NCBI GenBank assembly: GCA_030426765.1
Contig: JAUHXV010000019.1
Coordinates: 1-53,064 of the forward strand
Length of the DNA: 53,064 nt
Source: Bacteroidia bacterium
Lineage (GTDB): Bacteria > Bacteroidota > Bacteroidia > Chitinophagales > Saprospiraceae
Direction of reading: 5' to 3'
Part shown: one piece after another, positions 1 through 7,861 of the stretch
How positions within the stretch are numbered: the stretch's first letter is position 1
Layout: every line of letters starts with the position of its first letter
The notes under the pieces: generated by a model
Database searches by the model: none
Seen by the model: the letters and a program-made list of their open reading frames with translations, nothing else
What the model was told of the DNA's origin: nothing
Program-made: the position numbers and the translations under genes

Positions 1-521
1 GATCCCCGGATAGAGAATGCCTGGACATTTGAACCACTGGAACGAGTCGCGACGACACCATTGATTCCATAGAAGGCATCATCAAAAGAGCGCACACCGG
101 TTTGTTCGATCTCTGCGCGGGTGACCAGTCCCACACTCGCCGGCGCGAGGTTGAGGCTTTGTGATTTTTTTGTGGCGGATACGACTACTTCACCGGTAAG
201 GTAGGTCTCCTGGTGCATCTCGATGCGGATCGGACCGGTAGCGGAAGTGATGCTATCCATTTTGACGGCCTGGTACCCAATCATCGAAAACACCACGTTG
301 TAGGCCGGATGGGTCAGGCCGGTGATGGTAAACTGACCATGTTGATCGCTGGTGGTGCTGTGCTGTACGTGGTTGCTGAAGGTGATATTCACATAGGACA
401 AGCCTTCTCCTGATGCTGCGTCAATAATTTTGCCGGACAGATCCCACTGGCCGGTGATATTGAAGGAGCAAAGGAGAAGGCTTGTAAGAAAAAGGAGTCT
501 TCTTTTTACTGGAAGAACCAC
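1..521 (-). CDS. TonB-dependent receptor, N-terminal part (runs off the window)
   Basis: About 173 residues of an outer-membrane TonB-dependent receptor; the rest lies beyond base 1. A hydrophobic signal peptide (residues about 5-24) is followed by a carboxypeptidase-regulatory-like beta-sandwich (about 25-105) typical of Bacteroidota receptors. Then comes the start of a plug domain: a V-V-V-S-A-T-K stretch, an R-A-E-I-E-Q-T segment, and G-V-V-A-T-R-S-S-G just before an S-I-R-G motif at the window edge. No ATG fits; the best start is a GTG at 521, inside the last codons of the upstream lipoprotein gene. This implies translational coupling with it. The substrate cannot be told from this fragment. 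I translated it by hand from the reverse strand. Confidence 0.8.
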   Translation of the reverse strand, partial: MVLPVKRRLLFLTSLLLCSFNITGQWDLSGKIIDAASGEGLSYVNITFSNHVQHSTTSDQHGQFTITGLTHPAYNVVFSMIGYQAVKMDSITSATGPIRIEMHQETYLTGEVVVSATKKSQSLNLAPASVGLVTRAEIEQTGVRSFDDAFYGINGVVATRSSGSNVQAFSIRG

Positions 522-1138
522 GATTCCACGAAGGAGAGGTCTGCTCTGAAGTTGTACTCCACATTATCTCCTTTATTCAGTGTAAATGTCGATGGTGCCG
601 GATAGTCGAAGATGGTGATCACATTTCCCATCACACTGGCTTTGATGACGATTCCATGGCTGACTACGGATGGATTGCCCCAGTGCACACCTAAGGTGGC
701 GGTTCGCAGACTTGGGTCGGTGATCAGGTCATGCCGGTAGCCAAGCGCCAGAGCAGAGTAAGTGCCCGGATCTACTTCGAGTTCGTAGTGATAGGTACTC
801 ACGCCTGGTGTCAGGTCTATGATAACCGGGTTTTGCGCATTCGAAGGCGCGCCCAGTGCGAACGTGCCTCCTGGAAACCCCGGGTATAAAAGATCTGCGG
901 GAATCTCTCCCCAACCGGCTCCGGCTGGCGGTACGGCGGCAACAAATTCCGGGAAGATTGTGAGTTGGATTTCTCCGCTGTCCTGCCAGGTCTCCCAAAG
1001 GCTCACGCTATCGATCGTGATGGTGCCGTGGATCGTAGCCGTGTCAGGTTGTACTTCGTCGTCTTTGCAGCTTGTCAGAAACAAGGCCGGAAGGGCCAGC
1101 AAAAGAAGGGCTTTAATAGAAAATGATATAATCCTCAT
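506..1138 (-). CDS. Hypothetical lipoprotein upstream of a TonB receptor
   Basis: A 210-residue predicted lipoprotein of unknown function. The chosen ATG at 1138 gives a clean lipoprotein signal: a hydrophobic stretch ending in L-T-S-C (lipobox Cys at about residue 24), then acidic residues K-D-D-E. A longer reading from 1192 would put 18 unlikely residues ahead of the signal. The mature part is beta-rich and resembles a carboxypeptidase-regulatory-like fold (T-I-H-G-T-I-T-I start), without recognisable catalytic residues. It overlaps the TonB receptor start by 16 bases, so the two are probably one operon. The pair could be an outer-membrane uptake system with a surface lipoprotein, but this is inference from position. 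Confidence 0.75.
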   Translation of the reverse strand: MRIISFSIKALLLLALPALFLTSCKDDEVQPDTATIHGTITIDSVSLWETWQDSGEIQLTIFPEFVAAVPPAGAGWGEIPADLLYPGFPGGTFALGAPSNAQNPVIIDLTPGVSTYHYELEVDPGTYSALALGYRHDLITDPSLRTATLGVHWGNPSVVSHGIVIKASVMGNVITIFDYPAPSTFTLNKGDNVEYNFRADLSFVESWFFQ

Positions 1139-1374
1139 GGTTTGTAGTTTGATTAAAATAGAAACCGCAAAGGACGGTGTTGCACTCATCAAAAAATACC
1201 TGAAGGGGGGAAAACAATACCGAGAGGCTCTTGTTTAATCACATCGAACGCTCAATTGGTCAACGACAAGGCAATTCCTATATGCAGACAAGCCCTCGAT
1301 GCATGTGTTACGGTCAGCCTTGTATGATAGGTTTACCTTAATAGGTTTAGGTCGAATTAGATATCTTGTGAGGT

Positions 1375-2181
1375 ATGAAAAATATCTCCTTCGTTTTACT
1401 TCTGGTGTTTGGTTGCCTTTCTTCAAATCCGGATTTACTTGCTCAATCCTCTTCTGATCATGATGGCAAATGGATAGACCTGACCTACCCATTTTCAGAA
1501 AAGACCTTATACTGGCCTAACAACCCACGCGGGTTTACTTTCGATACCTTATTTGAAGGGGTCAATGATCATGGCTTTTACTACAGTTCATACAGTTTTT
1601 TCGCGCCCGAACATGGCGGGACGCACCTGGATGCCCCGGTGCACTTTGCGGAAGGGAGGCAAACCGTAGACCAGATTCCGCTGGAAAGGCTCATGGGTGA
1701 GGCCGTGGTCATCGATGTTTCCCACCGCGCTCTCGACGACAGAGATTATCAGATTCAGATTGAGGACGTAACGATTTGGGAGAAAAAGCACGGGCCACTT
1801 CCGGAGGATGTAATTATTCTGTTTCGGACCGGTTATGGGAAATTTTATCCCGATCCGCTTCTGTATTTTGGTACGGACCTGAAAGGCGAAGAGGCAATTC
1901 CGCTGTTACACTTTCCGGGCATTCATCCTGAGCTCGCAGCCTGGCTGGTGGACAACCGATCGGTGAAAGCCGTTGGGCTGGATGTAGCCAGTATCGACTA
2001 TGGGCAAAGCACCGAGTTTATGTCCCACAGGATTCTGCTGGGTGAAAACATCCCCGGTTTTGAAAATGTGGCGAATCTCGACCGATTACCTGCCAAAGGT
2101 ATTCACCTGATCGCATTGCCGATGCTGATCGAAGGGGGAAGCGGAGGACCCGTTCGGATCATCGCACGGATTAATAAATAA
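1375..2181 (+). CDS. Secreted cyclase-family (kynurenine formamidase-like) hydrolase
   Basis: A 268-residue metal-dependent hydrolase of the cyclase/kynurenine formamidase superfamily. Residues 1-23 form a signal peptide ending L-L-A-Q, so the enzyme is exported. The family's metal-binding signature H-G-G-T-H-L-D-A-P-V-H-F lies at about 80-91 (HxGTHxDxPxH). An early D-L-T-Y-P-F motif and a late G-L-D-V-A-S-I-D segment also fit. Family members hydrolyse N-formylkynurenine, cyclic imides or related amides; the substrate here cannot be assigned, and export argues against a role in cytosolic tryptophan breakdown. It stands alone on the plus strand between a divergent lipoprotein operon and a long non-coding stretch. 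Confidence 0.85.
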   Translation: MKNISFVLLLVFGCLSSNPDLLAQSSSDHDGKWIDLTYPFSEKTLYWPNNPRGFTFDTLFEGVNDHGFYYSSYSFFAPEHGGTHLDAPVHFAEGRQTVDQIPLERLMGEAVVIDVSHRALDDRDYQIQIEDVTIWEKKHGPLPEDVIILFRTGYGKFYPDPLLYFGTDLKGEEAIPLLHFPGIHPELAAWLVDNRSVKAVGLDVASIDYGQSTEFMSHRILLGENIPGFENVANLDRLPAKGIHLIALPMLIEGGSGGPVRIIARINK

Positions 2182-2357
2182 TTTACCATGCTGAAGCAGG
2201 ATAACCTTACCAAGGTATTCTTAATGAACTTAGCTCATTTAAGAGTCAATGTCCAGAAACCTTTTTTGTCGCTATTATTCCGGCCCTAAACTATTCGCAA
2301 GTTCAGGGATATCCCTGAATAATTGACAAATTTAGGGTAATTAAAAGGCACAGATAT

Positions 2358-2386
2358 GTTACTTTTTTCATTGCCAAAAAAGTAAC
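2358..2386. repeat. Perfect 11-bp inverted repeat with 7-nt loop
   Basis: GTTACTTTTTT (2358-2368) and AAAAAAGTAAC (2376-2386) are exact reverse complements around the loop CATTGCC. It is the first element of a nested repeat cluster. It could fold in RNA from either strand; the U/A-rich stem suggests a bidirectional termination role or a short interspersed element. Confidence 0.8.
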
Positions 2387-2397
2387 CAAAAAGTCTA

Positions 2398-2539
2398 GTC
2401 ACGCTAAAAACTCCCGTTTAGTACTTTTCTTTTTCTGTTTTTTAGGGGAGGCTTTAAGGTTTATTCTTCGCTCTTTCTTCTTTTTGCTCTGGCGAACACA
2501 AAAAGAAGGCATTAGGTTGGTCAGACAATTTAGCGTGAC
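2398..2539. repeat. Element bounded by an 11-bp inverted repeat, with an inner inverted repeat
   Basis: GTCACGCTAAA (2398-2408) is exactly complementary to TTTAGCGTGAC (2529-2539), enclosing 120 bases. Inside, CTTCTTTTTG (2477-2486) pairs exactly with CAAAAAGAAG (2499-2508). The arrangement resembles a small non-coding mobile element or MITE-like unit, or a structured RNA. No transposase is present, and no target duplication was identified. Confidence 0.65.
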
Positions 2540-2690
2540 AGGACTTTTCTAGTGGAAATTGACTTTTCAATCCAATAAAAAATTTTCCCAAAGGGAAAAA
2601 ATCGGTGTAGTCGGCGCAATCTGCTTAATCAGTGATTCAAACATGTGAGCAAGGCGAATCTCTTTGATATACTGAAGTTTTGAAAATCGG

Positions 2691-2750
2691 TACCCCCTTT
2701 CCGCGAGCGCTATAGCTACTCTGCGGAGGCGCTAGGGGGCAAAGGGGGTA
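2691..2750. repeat. 60-bp hairpin element with 10-bp perfect ends
   Basis: TACCCCCTTT (2691-2700) is exactly complementary to AAAGGGGGTA (2741-2750). The 40-base interior has further partial symmetry (CCGC near 2701 with GCGG near 2723). This is a REP-like hairpin candidate. Confidence 0.65.
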
Positions 2751-2774
2751 GAATAAGAAGAATTAAAATCCCTT

Positions 2775-2801
2775 CCGCTATCCCCTCCCGTTGTATAGCG
2801 G
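2775..2801. repeat. 7-bp inverted repeat CCGCTAT / ATAGCGG
   Basis: CCGCTAT (2775-2781) and ATAGCGG (2795-2801) are exact complements with a 13-base loop. It lies 25 bases downstream of the 60-bp hairpin and shares its GCTAT/ATAGC theme, so it may be part of the same element. Confidence 0.5.
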
Positions 2802-2985
2802 GATTCGCTGACAGACTCTGCTAATTCGATTTTTTCTTTTGTAATTCGATAATAAAGGAGGAAATATTTAAAATGGGCTGGAGGTGATATAGATGAATCT
2901 GATTACCAGTACAATTCCTTCTCAATTTCAATTATCCTGGAAAGCGGTGAATATCTTATTTAGCTTTAAAAGAGTATAAGGGTAA

Positions 2986-3690
2986 TCATTCAGCAGGTGA
3001 GACTTTCGAAAATCTCCGTTTGAAATACTCATAGAAGAGTACATTCAGAAAAATGAGTTCATACCCGTAAAATATATCCTCGACAGGAATGGTCCCCAAC
3101 CTGATCGCAAGATTTTCTGCATTATTATACCATACTACAGGTTCTTCAAGTCCGGTACCGGTCAGAATACCATTGACGATAAAAAAGGGAATCAGCAATA
3201 CCGCATACACCGAGGTCAGTTTGGAAAACCAGCTGATGGTAAAGACAAACCTTGCAAGCAGTATCAAAACACCAAGTGAGATAAAGGTGGTCGATGTATA
3301 TGCGCGCGGCATGGAAAGAAGGCCGATGATGATGAGCACTATTGCCGAACCGATACACACGATTCTTTCGATTTGCGGGGGCCATGAAAGTTTGAAAAAT
3401 AGCGAGAGACAATGGTAGGTAAACACACATGCATAAGGAATGCAAACAAAAAACAATACCTCTTCCAGGGGAAGATTGACAAGATGTATTCCCGTGATAT
3501 AATCTTTGTTGAAACCCCATACACCCATCTGAGTGAAAAGCACATCCCAGGCAATAAACACTAGTCCCGCCAGCACCATGGCAGGCAGGTAGTATTTCCA
3601 TTGTTTGTGAAATTGAAGTTTGGGGTGAAACGAAAACAGAAAAGGGATAATGATCGTACCGAAATTAACCCAGAGATAAGTGTATTGCAT
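2986..3690 (-). CDS. Lycopene beta-cyclase, CrtYcd-type integral membrane protein
   Basis: A 234-residue polytopic membrane protein with two tandem lycopene cyclase domains, corresponding to fused CrtYc and CrtYd halves. Each half carries the family's acidic proline motif: P-L-E-E at residues 74-77 and P-V-E-D near 205. A W-D-V-L-F-T-Q-M-G-V-W-G-F-N segment lies in the first half and a matching E-E-P-V-V-W-Y-N in the second. It should cyclise the ends of lycopene to give beta-carotene in the inner membrane. The ATG at 3690 is preferred: it leaves an 8-base gap after the hydroxylase gene, whereas a longer start at 3753 would overlap that gene by 55 bases. It is the last gene of the carotenoid operon. 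Confidence 0.88.
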   Translation of the reverse strand: MQYTYLWVNFGTIIIPFLFSFHPKLQFHKQWKYYLPAMVLAGLVFIAWDVLFTQMGVWGFNKDYITGIHLVNLPLEEVLFFVCIPYACVFTYHCLSLFFKLSWPPQIERIVCIGSAIVLIIIGLLSMPRAYTSTTFISLGVLILLARFVFTISWFSKLTSVYAVLLIPFFIVNGILTGTGLEEPVVWYNNAENLAIRLGTIPVEDIFYGYELIFLNVLFYEYFKRRFSKVSPAE

Positions 3691-3698
3691 GCAGAGGA

Positions 3699-4160
3699 TC
3701 AGGTGTGACTGTTCTGGAAATATTTTCGAGGTACCCAGAGCATGCCAAAACATTCCCCATCATGCTTGTCGAGATGTTTGTGGTGCACCTTGTGTGCGCG
3801 ACGAATTGCTTTGAAGTAAGCGTTGTCCGTTTTTCTTAAAAACTTAAAGCGCTGATGGATAAAAATATCGTGCACGAAAAAATAACAAAATCCATAGAGT
3901 GTAATACCCAGTCCGATCCAGAACAAGTAATTATATCCTGCCTGCATCCCAAAAAACAAACCGGCAATCCCGGGCAGAGCAAAAATCAAAAAGAAGAAAT
4001 CATTATGCTCAAAAAAACCTTTGGAAACCTTTTTATGATGATCCTTGTGTAAGATCCAGAGCAAGCCGTGCATAATATATTTATGCGTAAACCACGCCAC
4101 AAATTCCATGCATAGGAAAGCGAGGATAACGATGCCGATGTTGGTAAGTATAGTCATCAT
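3699..4160 (-). CDS. crtZ: Beta-carotene 3-hydroxylase (CrtZ-type)
   Basis: A 153-residue membrane di-iron hydroxylase of the CrtZ/fatty-acid-hydroxylase superfamily. The histidine clusters that bind iron are all visible: H26-x4-H31, H38-x2-H41-H42, H97-x4-H102 and H123-x2-H126-H127. Hydrophobic segments lie between them. It should add 3-hydroxyl groups to the beta-rings of beta-carotene, giving cryptoxanthin and then zeaxanthin. It starts 1 base after the stop of the SRPBCC gene and ends 8 bases before the cyclase start. No ketolase gene is present in the window, so hydroxylated rather than ketolated carotenoids are expected. Either of two adjacent ATG codons could be the start. Confidence 0.93.
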   Translation of the reverse strand: MMTILTNIGIVILAFLCMEFVAWFTHKYIMHGLLWILHKDHHKKVSKGFFEHNDFFFLIFALPGIAGLFFGMQAGYNYLFWIGLGITLYGFCYFFVHDIFIHQRFKFLRKTDNAYFKAIRRAHKVHHKHLDKHDGECFGMLWVPRKYFQNSHT

Positions 4161-4161
4161 G

Positions 4162-4614
4162 TCAGGTAAATATTTGGTTCAGAACCCGGGTTCTGTAATG
4201 GAATATGCTTTTGATTTTATCCCGCACGATCAGCTTCTCCGCAAGCCGGCCAAGCCACCCCAAAGGTAGTTGATACCGGACAATATCTTTCATTAAAACA
4301 CCATTTTCCTGCGGAATAAACGTATGCGTGTGACGCCAGAGTTTATAAGGCCCTTTAAGTTGCTCGTCCGTAAAGGAGGCTTTATGCTTTACATCGAAGA
4401 TTCGGGTTTGCCATTTTACCGGGATACCTAACAGCGGTTTTACACGGTAATCAATCAACATGCCTTCGTAAATATCATTCTCATTCAGATCTGTCAGTAT
4501 CCTGAAATCCATGGAAGGAGGCGTGATCTTCGCAAGATTTTTGGGAGACGAAAAAAAGTCCCACGCTTTGTCAATGGATATTGGTAAAAACTGTTCAGCC
4601 GTAAATACATGCAT
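4162..4614 (-). CDS. SRPBCC-family ligand-binding protein in the carotenoid operon
   Basis: A 150-residue soluble protein of the SRPBCC (START/Bet v1-like) superfamily. The start V-F-T-A-E-Q-F-L-P-I and the following K-A-W-D-F-F-S-S-P-K-N-L-A-K-I-T-P-P are typical of the subgroup often annotated as cell-division inhibitor or ligand-binding SRPBCC. The fold has a hydrophobic cavity. In this operon it may bind or shuttle a carotenoid or precursor between enzymes, but no catalytic residues are recognisable and that role is inference. It lies 17 bases after the phytoene synthase stop and directly abuts crtZ. Confidence 0.8.
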   Translation of the reverse strand: MHVFTAEQFLPISIDKAWDFFSSPKNLAKITPPSMDFRILTDLNENDIYEGMLIDYRVKPLLGIPVKWQTRIFDVKHKASFTDEQLKGPYKLWRHTHTFIPQENGVLMKDIVRYQLPLGWLGRLAEKLIVRDKIKSIFHYRTRVLNQIFT

Positions 4615-4631
4615 GATCGTCAGGTGTGTGT

Positions 4632-5468
4632 TTAGAGTGTGTTCATTTTGAGCTGGACCATACTGTTGATCATAAGTCCAAATTTGTGTGGGTTGCTGAC
4701 CCGTATTCGTTTAGTGAGTACCTGCGCGGGTGTCACCCGTTTGATTTTTTTAAACAAAGAGCGATAGTAAACGTATGCGAGATATACGCCGCCCCGGGAT
4801 GAAGCCGGTAACCTTTTGATTCCGATCAGGGCTTCTTTGAAATCCTGTTCAATTTCCTGTTCAATTTCCTTTTTGACTTCTGTTGTAAAATTGGACATAT
4901 CGATTTGAGGAAAGTAGATCCGCCCCAATCCCTGGTAATCTGCTTTGATATCGCGAAGGAAGTTGACTTTCTGAAATGCGGCACCCAGCTTCATGGCATA
5001 GGGTTCCAGTTCGCGATACAGCTTCATGTCTCCATTGGTGAAAACATGCAGACACATCAGGCCGACGACTTCGGCGGAACCAAGAATGTAGGTCTGATAT
5101 TTTTCAGGCGTATAGTCGACCTTCGCGAGATCCATTTCCATGCTTTGCAGAAATGTTTCTATGTGGTCATGTGCAATGTTGTATCGATGGACGGTTTCCT
5201 GAAACGCATTTAAGATCGGGTTGAGGGATATCCTTCGCTCTATGGCCCGATAGGTCTCTGCTTTAAATTCTGCCAATAAGCAAGCTTTGTCATATCCTTC
5301 AAAACTATCGACGATCTCATCGGCAAAGCGCACAAAACCATATATGGTATAAATCGGATGGCGGATTTCTTTACCCAGAAATCCTATGCCCAGCGAAAAG
5401 CTGGTACTGTAAGCTCTGGTTGTCAGCTTACTGCATTCCACGGAGACATGATCAAAAAGCGATTTCAT
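4632..5468 (-). CDS. crtB: Phytoene synthase
   Basis: A 278-residue all-alpha squalene/phytoene synthase. Both Asp-rich magnesium/diphosphate-binding motifs are present: D50-E-I-V-D54 after R-F-A, and R172-D-I-K-A-D177 after K-V-N-F-L. It condenses two geranylgeranyl diphosphates head to head to make phytoene. Its length is normal for the bacterial family. The ATG overlaps the TGA of crtI by 4 bases (5465-5468), indicating translational coupling. No GGPP synthase gene lies in the window, so the substrate must come from elsewhere in the genome. Confidence 0.95.
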   Translation of the reverse strand: MKSLFDHVSVECSKLTTRAYSTSFSLGIGFLGKEIRHPIYTIYGFVRFADEIVDSFEGYDKACLLAEFKAETYRAIERRISLNPILNAFQETVHRYNIAHDHIETFLQSMEMDLAKVDYTPEKYQTYILGSAEVVGLMCLHVFTNGDMKLYRELEPYAMKLGAAFQKVNFLRDIKADYQGLGRIYFPQIDMSNFTTEVKKEIEQEIEQDFKEALIGIKRLPASSRGGVYLAYVYYRSLFKKIKRVTPAQVLTKRIRVSNPHKFGLMINSMVQLKMNTL

Positions 5469-6943
5469 AGATCGTTGAGATAGTTTTGAAGTTGTTGAGA
5501 AGCCACATTTCCTGAAATGATCGAAGGCGGCACGCCCGGTCCGGGCACAGTGAGTTGTCCGGTATAAAACAGATTACGGATTTTCTTATTCCGTATACTT
5601 GGTTTGAGGATAGCCGTTTGCGGCAAGGTATTGGCCAGGCCATACGCATTGCCTTTATACGCATGATAGTCTGCCTTAAAATCCCTGACACAATAGCTGC
5701 GTTTATAATCGATATGTGAGGTAATGGATTCACCCACATGAGCCTCCAGTCTCTCCATCATGATTGAAAAATATTTTTCCCGGAGTTCGTCGGTATCTTC
5801 CAGTCCGGGAGCCAGGGGCATAAGCAGAAAGAGATTTTCGTGCCCCTCAGGTGCTACACCCGGGTCTGTTTTGGAGGGACAACAGGCATAGAAGAGAGGT
5901 TTTGAAGGCCACTTTGGTTGCTTGTATATTTCAATCGCATGCTGTTCGAGATCGTGATCAAAAAACAAAGTATGGTGGTGCAGTGACGAAAGCTTTTTAT
6001 TAATTCCCAGATAGAAAATCAACGATGAAGGCGCAAACGTTTTTTTATCCCAATAGGCTTCCGTGTAATTTCTCAGGGCCTGAGGAAGGAGTTTTTCCTC
6101 TACGTGATGGTAGTCCGCTGATGCGATGACACCATCAAAATGCAAGTGTTCGCCATGGACCACGATACCGTTGACCAAATGCTTTTCCGTGCAAATGGAC
6201 TCGACCTCACTATTGAGATGTATAGTCGCGCCACGACTCGTAGCAACATCTTCCATCGCCCGTATAACAGCACCAAAACCACCCATCGGATACCAGGTGC
6301 CCAGTTTGAGCCCAGCGTAATTCATCAGGCTGTACAAGGCCGGCGTATCTTTCGGCATCGCCCCCAGGAAGAGTACGGGAAACTCCATGAGCGCGATGAG
6401 TTTGGGGTGTGAGAAATACTTTCTTACATGCTTGCTAAACGAAGAAAATACCTGTAACCGCGTAACGCCCTTCAGGAGGCGCATGTCGACAAACTCCCTC
6501 AAAGACAATCCGGGTTTATAGACTAAATCGTTCATGCCGGTGTCATACTTGTACTTGGCTTCCTTCATGAATGCTTCCAGCTTGCGCGCACTGCCGGGCT
6601 CGATGGACTCAAAGAGCGCTGACAAGGCTGTATCATCGGAAGGCACCTGCATGACATCCTTATCGCCAAATACGATATCGAAAGCCGGATCCAGCTTCAT
6701 GAGCGTGTACGCATCGCTAATGTCGACACCAAAATCACTAAAAAACTTTTCAAACACATCCGGCATCCAGTACCAGCTCGGCCCCATATCAAAAACATAG
6801 CCCGATGGTGTGGTAAACTGTCTGGCTCGCCCCCCGGTGGATTCATTTTTTTCAAAGACATGCACCTCATGTCCTGCCTCTGCTAAGTAGCTGGCAGCAC
6901 TTAGACCGGAGAAACCAGAACCGATGATGGCGATTTTAGACAT
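5465..6943 (-). CDS. crtI: Phytoene desaturase
   Basis: A 492-residue FAD-dependent CrtI-type desaturase that converts phytoene to lycopene. The N-terminal dinucleotide-binding fold is clear: G8-S-G-F-S-G13, E31 ending the second beta strand, then T-G-G-R-A. The C-terminal family signature reads L-F-Y-T-G-Q-L-T-V-P-G-P-G-V-P followed by S-I-I-S-G. The length matches bacterial CrtI. It begins 20 bases after the MerR regulator stop and overlaps crtB by 4 bases, so the regulator and enzymes probably share a transcript. Confidence 0.95.
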   Translation of the reverse strand: MSKIAIIGSGFSGLSAASYLAEAGHEVHVFEKNESTGGRARQFTTPSGYVFDMGPSWYWMPDVFEKFFSDFGVDISDAYTLMKLDPAFDIVFGDKDVMQVPSDDTALSALFESIEPGSARKLEAFMKEAKYKYDTGMNDLVYKPGLSLREFVDMRLLKGVTRLQVFSSFSKHVRKYFSHPKLIALMEFPVLFLGAMPKDTPALYSLMNYAGLKLGTWYPMGGFGAVIRAMEDVATSRGATIHLNSEVESICTEKHLVNGIVVHGEHLHFDGVIASADYHHVEEKLLPQALRNYTEAYWDKKTFAPSSLIFYLGINKKLSSLHHHTLFFDHDLEQHAIEIYKQPKWPSKPLFYACCPSKTDPGVAPEGHENLFLLMPLAPGLEDTDELREKYFSIMMERLEAHVGESITSHIDYKRSYCVRDFKADYHAYKGNAYGLANTLPQTAILKPSIRNKKIRNLFYTGQLTVPGPGVPPSIISGNVASQQLQNYLNDL

Positions 6944-6963
6944 AGTGAAAGAGTTGTAGTGGA

Positions 6964-7857
6964 TCAGGTTTTTGAATTAAGTGTATGGATAAGTTCTTCC
7001 GGTGAATAGATGAAATTTATTCTGCGTGGTTTGGCAATATGTTCAGTGAGCGTCTTAGATGAGGCAATGTGAATATTCGTTTTCGGAAACAGTGTATTAA
7101 CTTGTTTTAGATAGGCTGCTGCTTCTTCATGATCCAGGTAGTGCACAAAAAACAAAAGGATGTCTGTAGGATGAATTTCCTGCGCTGCTTTTTCCAGGGT
7201 ATTGAGCGGGACATTACTTCCCAGGTAGACGACCTGATGACCAGCTTCGCGAAGAAGGAAATTGGCAAACAATAAACCGATTTCGTGGAATTCATTCTCG
7301 GGCAGAAAGAGCATCCATTTTCGTTTGGATTTGTTCGCCAGAGGAACACTCTCAATCGCGGAGAATATTTTTTGTTTGATCAGGTTGCTGCTGAAGTGCT
7401 CCTGGGCCGGGGATACAGAATCAATTTCCCACATCAGTCCCATTCGGTTGAGTAAGGGATAGAGGACTTCCGTATACGTGTTTTTAAGTCCCTGCTTTTG
7501 AATGCATTGTTGGTAGACGGCATTAAAATGAGCTTCATCGTAACTGACCGCTGCAGCCATCAACTGGGACACATAATATTCATTCTTATCCTCCGTCAGC
7601 CTTTTTTCTTCAAGTTTCAGAGAAAGGAGGTGGGCCAGTTCTTCATCTTTCATGGGGCCGACATGGGATATTTTGTATCCGTCCTTCAGTAAGCTGACAA
7701 TATTGAGCAGCCTTCTGAGCTGGTGGCTGTCGTAGTATCGTGTATTTCCTTCAGACCGTCCCGGCTCCAGGGCGCCATAGCGCTGTTCCCATATTCGGAT
7801 CGTATGGGCTTTGATACCAGAGAGTTGCTGAAGGTGAGAGATAGAGAATTGATCCAT
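6964..7857 (-). CDS. MerR-family regulator with B12-binding domain (CarH/LitR-like)
   Basis: A 297-residue regulator. Residues 1-70 form a MerR winged-helix DNA-binding domain (H-T-I-R-I-W-E-Q-R-Y, then N-T-R-Y-Y). Residues 95-165 form the four-helix cobalamin cap, and about 178-295 the Rossmann B12 domain. Two signatures of adenosylcobalamin photoreceptors are intact: W143-x9-E153-H154 in the cap, and E189-F-H191-E-I-G194 (ExHxxG) supplying the lower axial His. In the CarH family, dark-state tetramers repress carotenoid genes and light breaks the cobalt-carbon bond, releasing DNA. The residue after W143 is Glu, where Thermus CarH has the His that binds cobalt after light exposure. It is the first gene of the crt operon, so it probably also represses itself. 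Confidence 0.9.
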   Translation of the reverse strand: MDQFSISHLQQLSGIKAHTIRIWEQRYGALEPGRSEGNTRYYDSHQLRRLLNIVSLLKDGYKISHVGPMKDEELAHLLSLKLEEKRLTEDKNEYYVSQLMAAAVSYDEAHFNAVYQQCIQKQGLKNTYTEVLYPLLNRMGLMWEIDSVSPAQEHFSSNLIKQKIFSAIESVPLANKSKRKWMLFLPENEFHEIGLLFANFLLREAGHQVVYLGSNVPLNTLEKAAQEIHPTDILLFFVHYLDHEEAAAYLKQVNTLFPKTNIHIASSKTLTEHIAKPRRINFIYSPEELIHTLNSKT

Positions 7858-7861
7858 TGTT

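Larger units (their letters stand above)
2182..2985. other. 804-bp non-coding stretch rich in inverted repeats
   Basis: No open frame with coding character is visible on either strand. The stretch holds poly-T/poly-A-rich DNA and at least five perfect inverted repeats, listed separately. These fall into two clusters, 2358-2539 and 2691-2801. It lies between the cyclase-family gene and the 3' end of the carotenoid operon, so both neighbours end toward it. It may contain the transcription ends of both, although no clean hairpin-plus-U-run was seen next to either stop. Confidence 0.7.

Noticed and set aside
819..1238. 139-codon plus-strand frame
   Set aside because: It is antisense to the lipoprotein gene at 506-1138, whose signal peptide and lipobox are convincing.
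1320..1374. Promoter of the cyclase-family gene (TAGGTTTA)
   Set aside because: It matches TAnnTTTG at only 7 of 8 positions and no -33 element is evident, so it was not listed.
2398..2539. Insertion sequence
   Set aside because: The unit is 142 bp with no transposase reading frame; at most a non-autonomous element.
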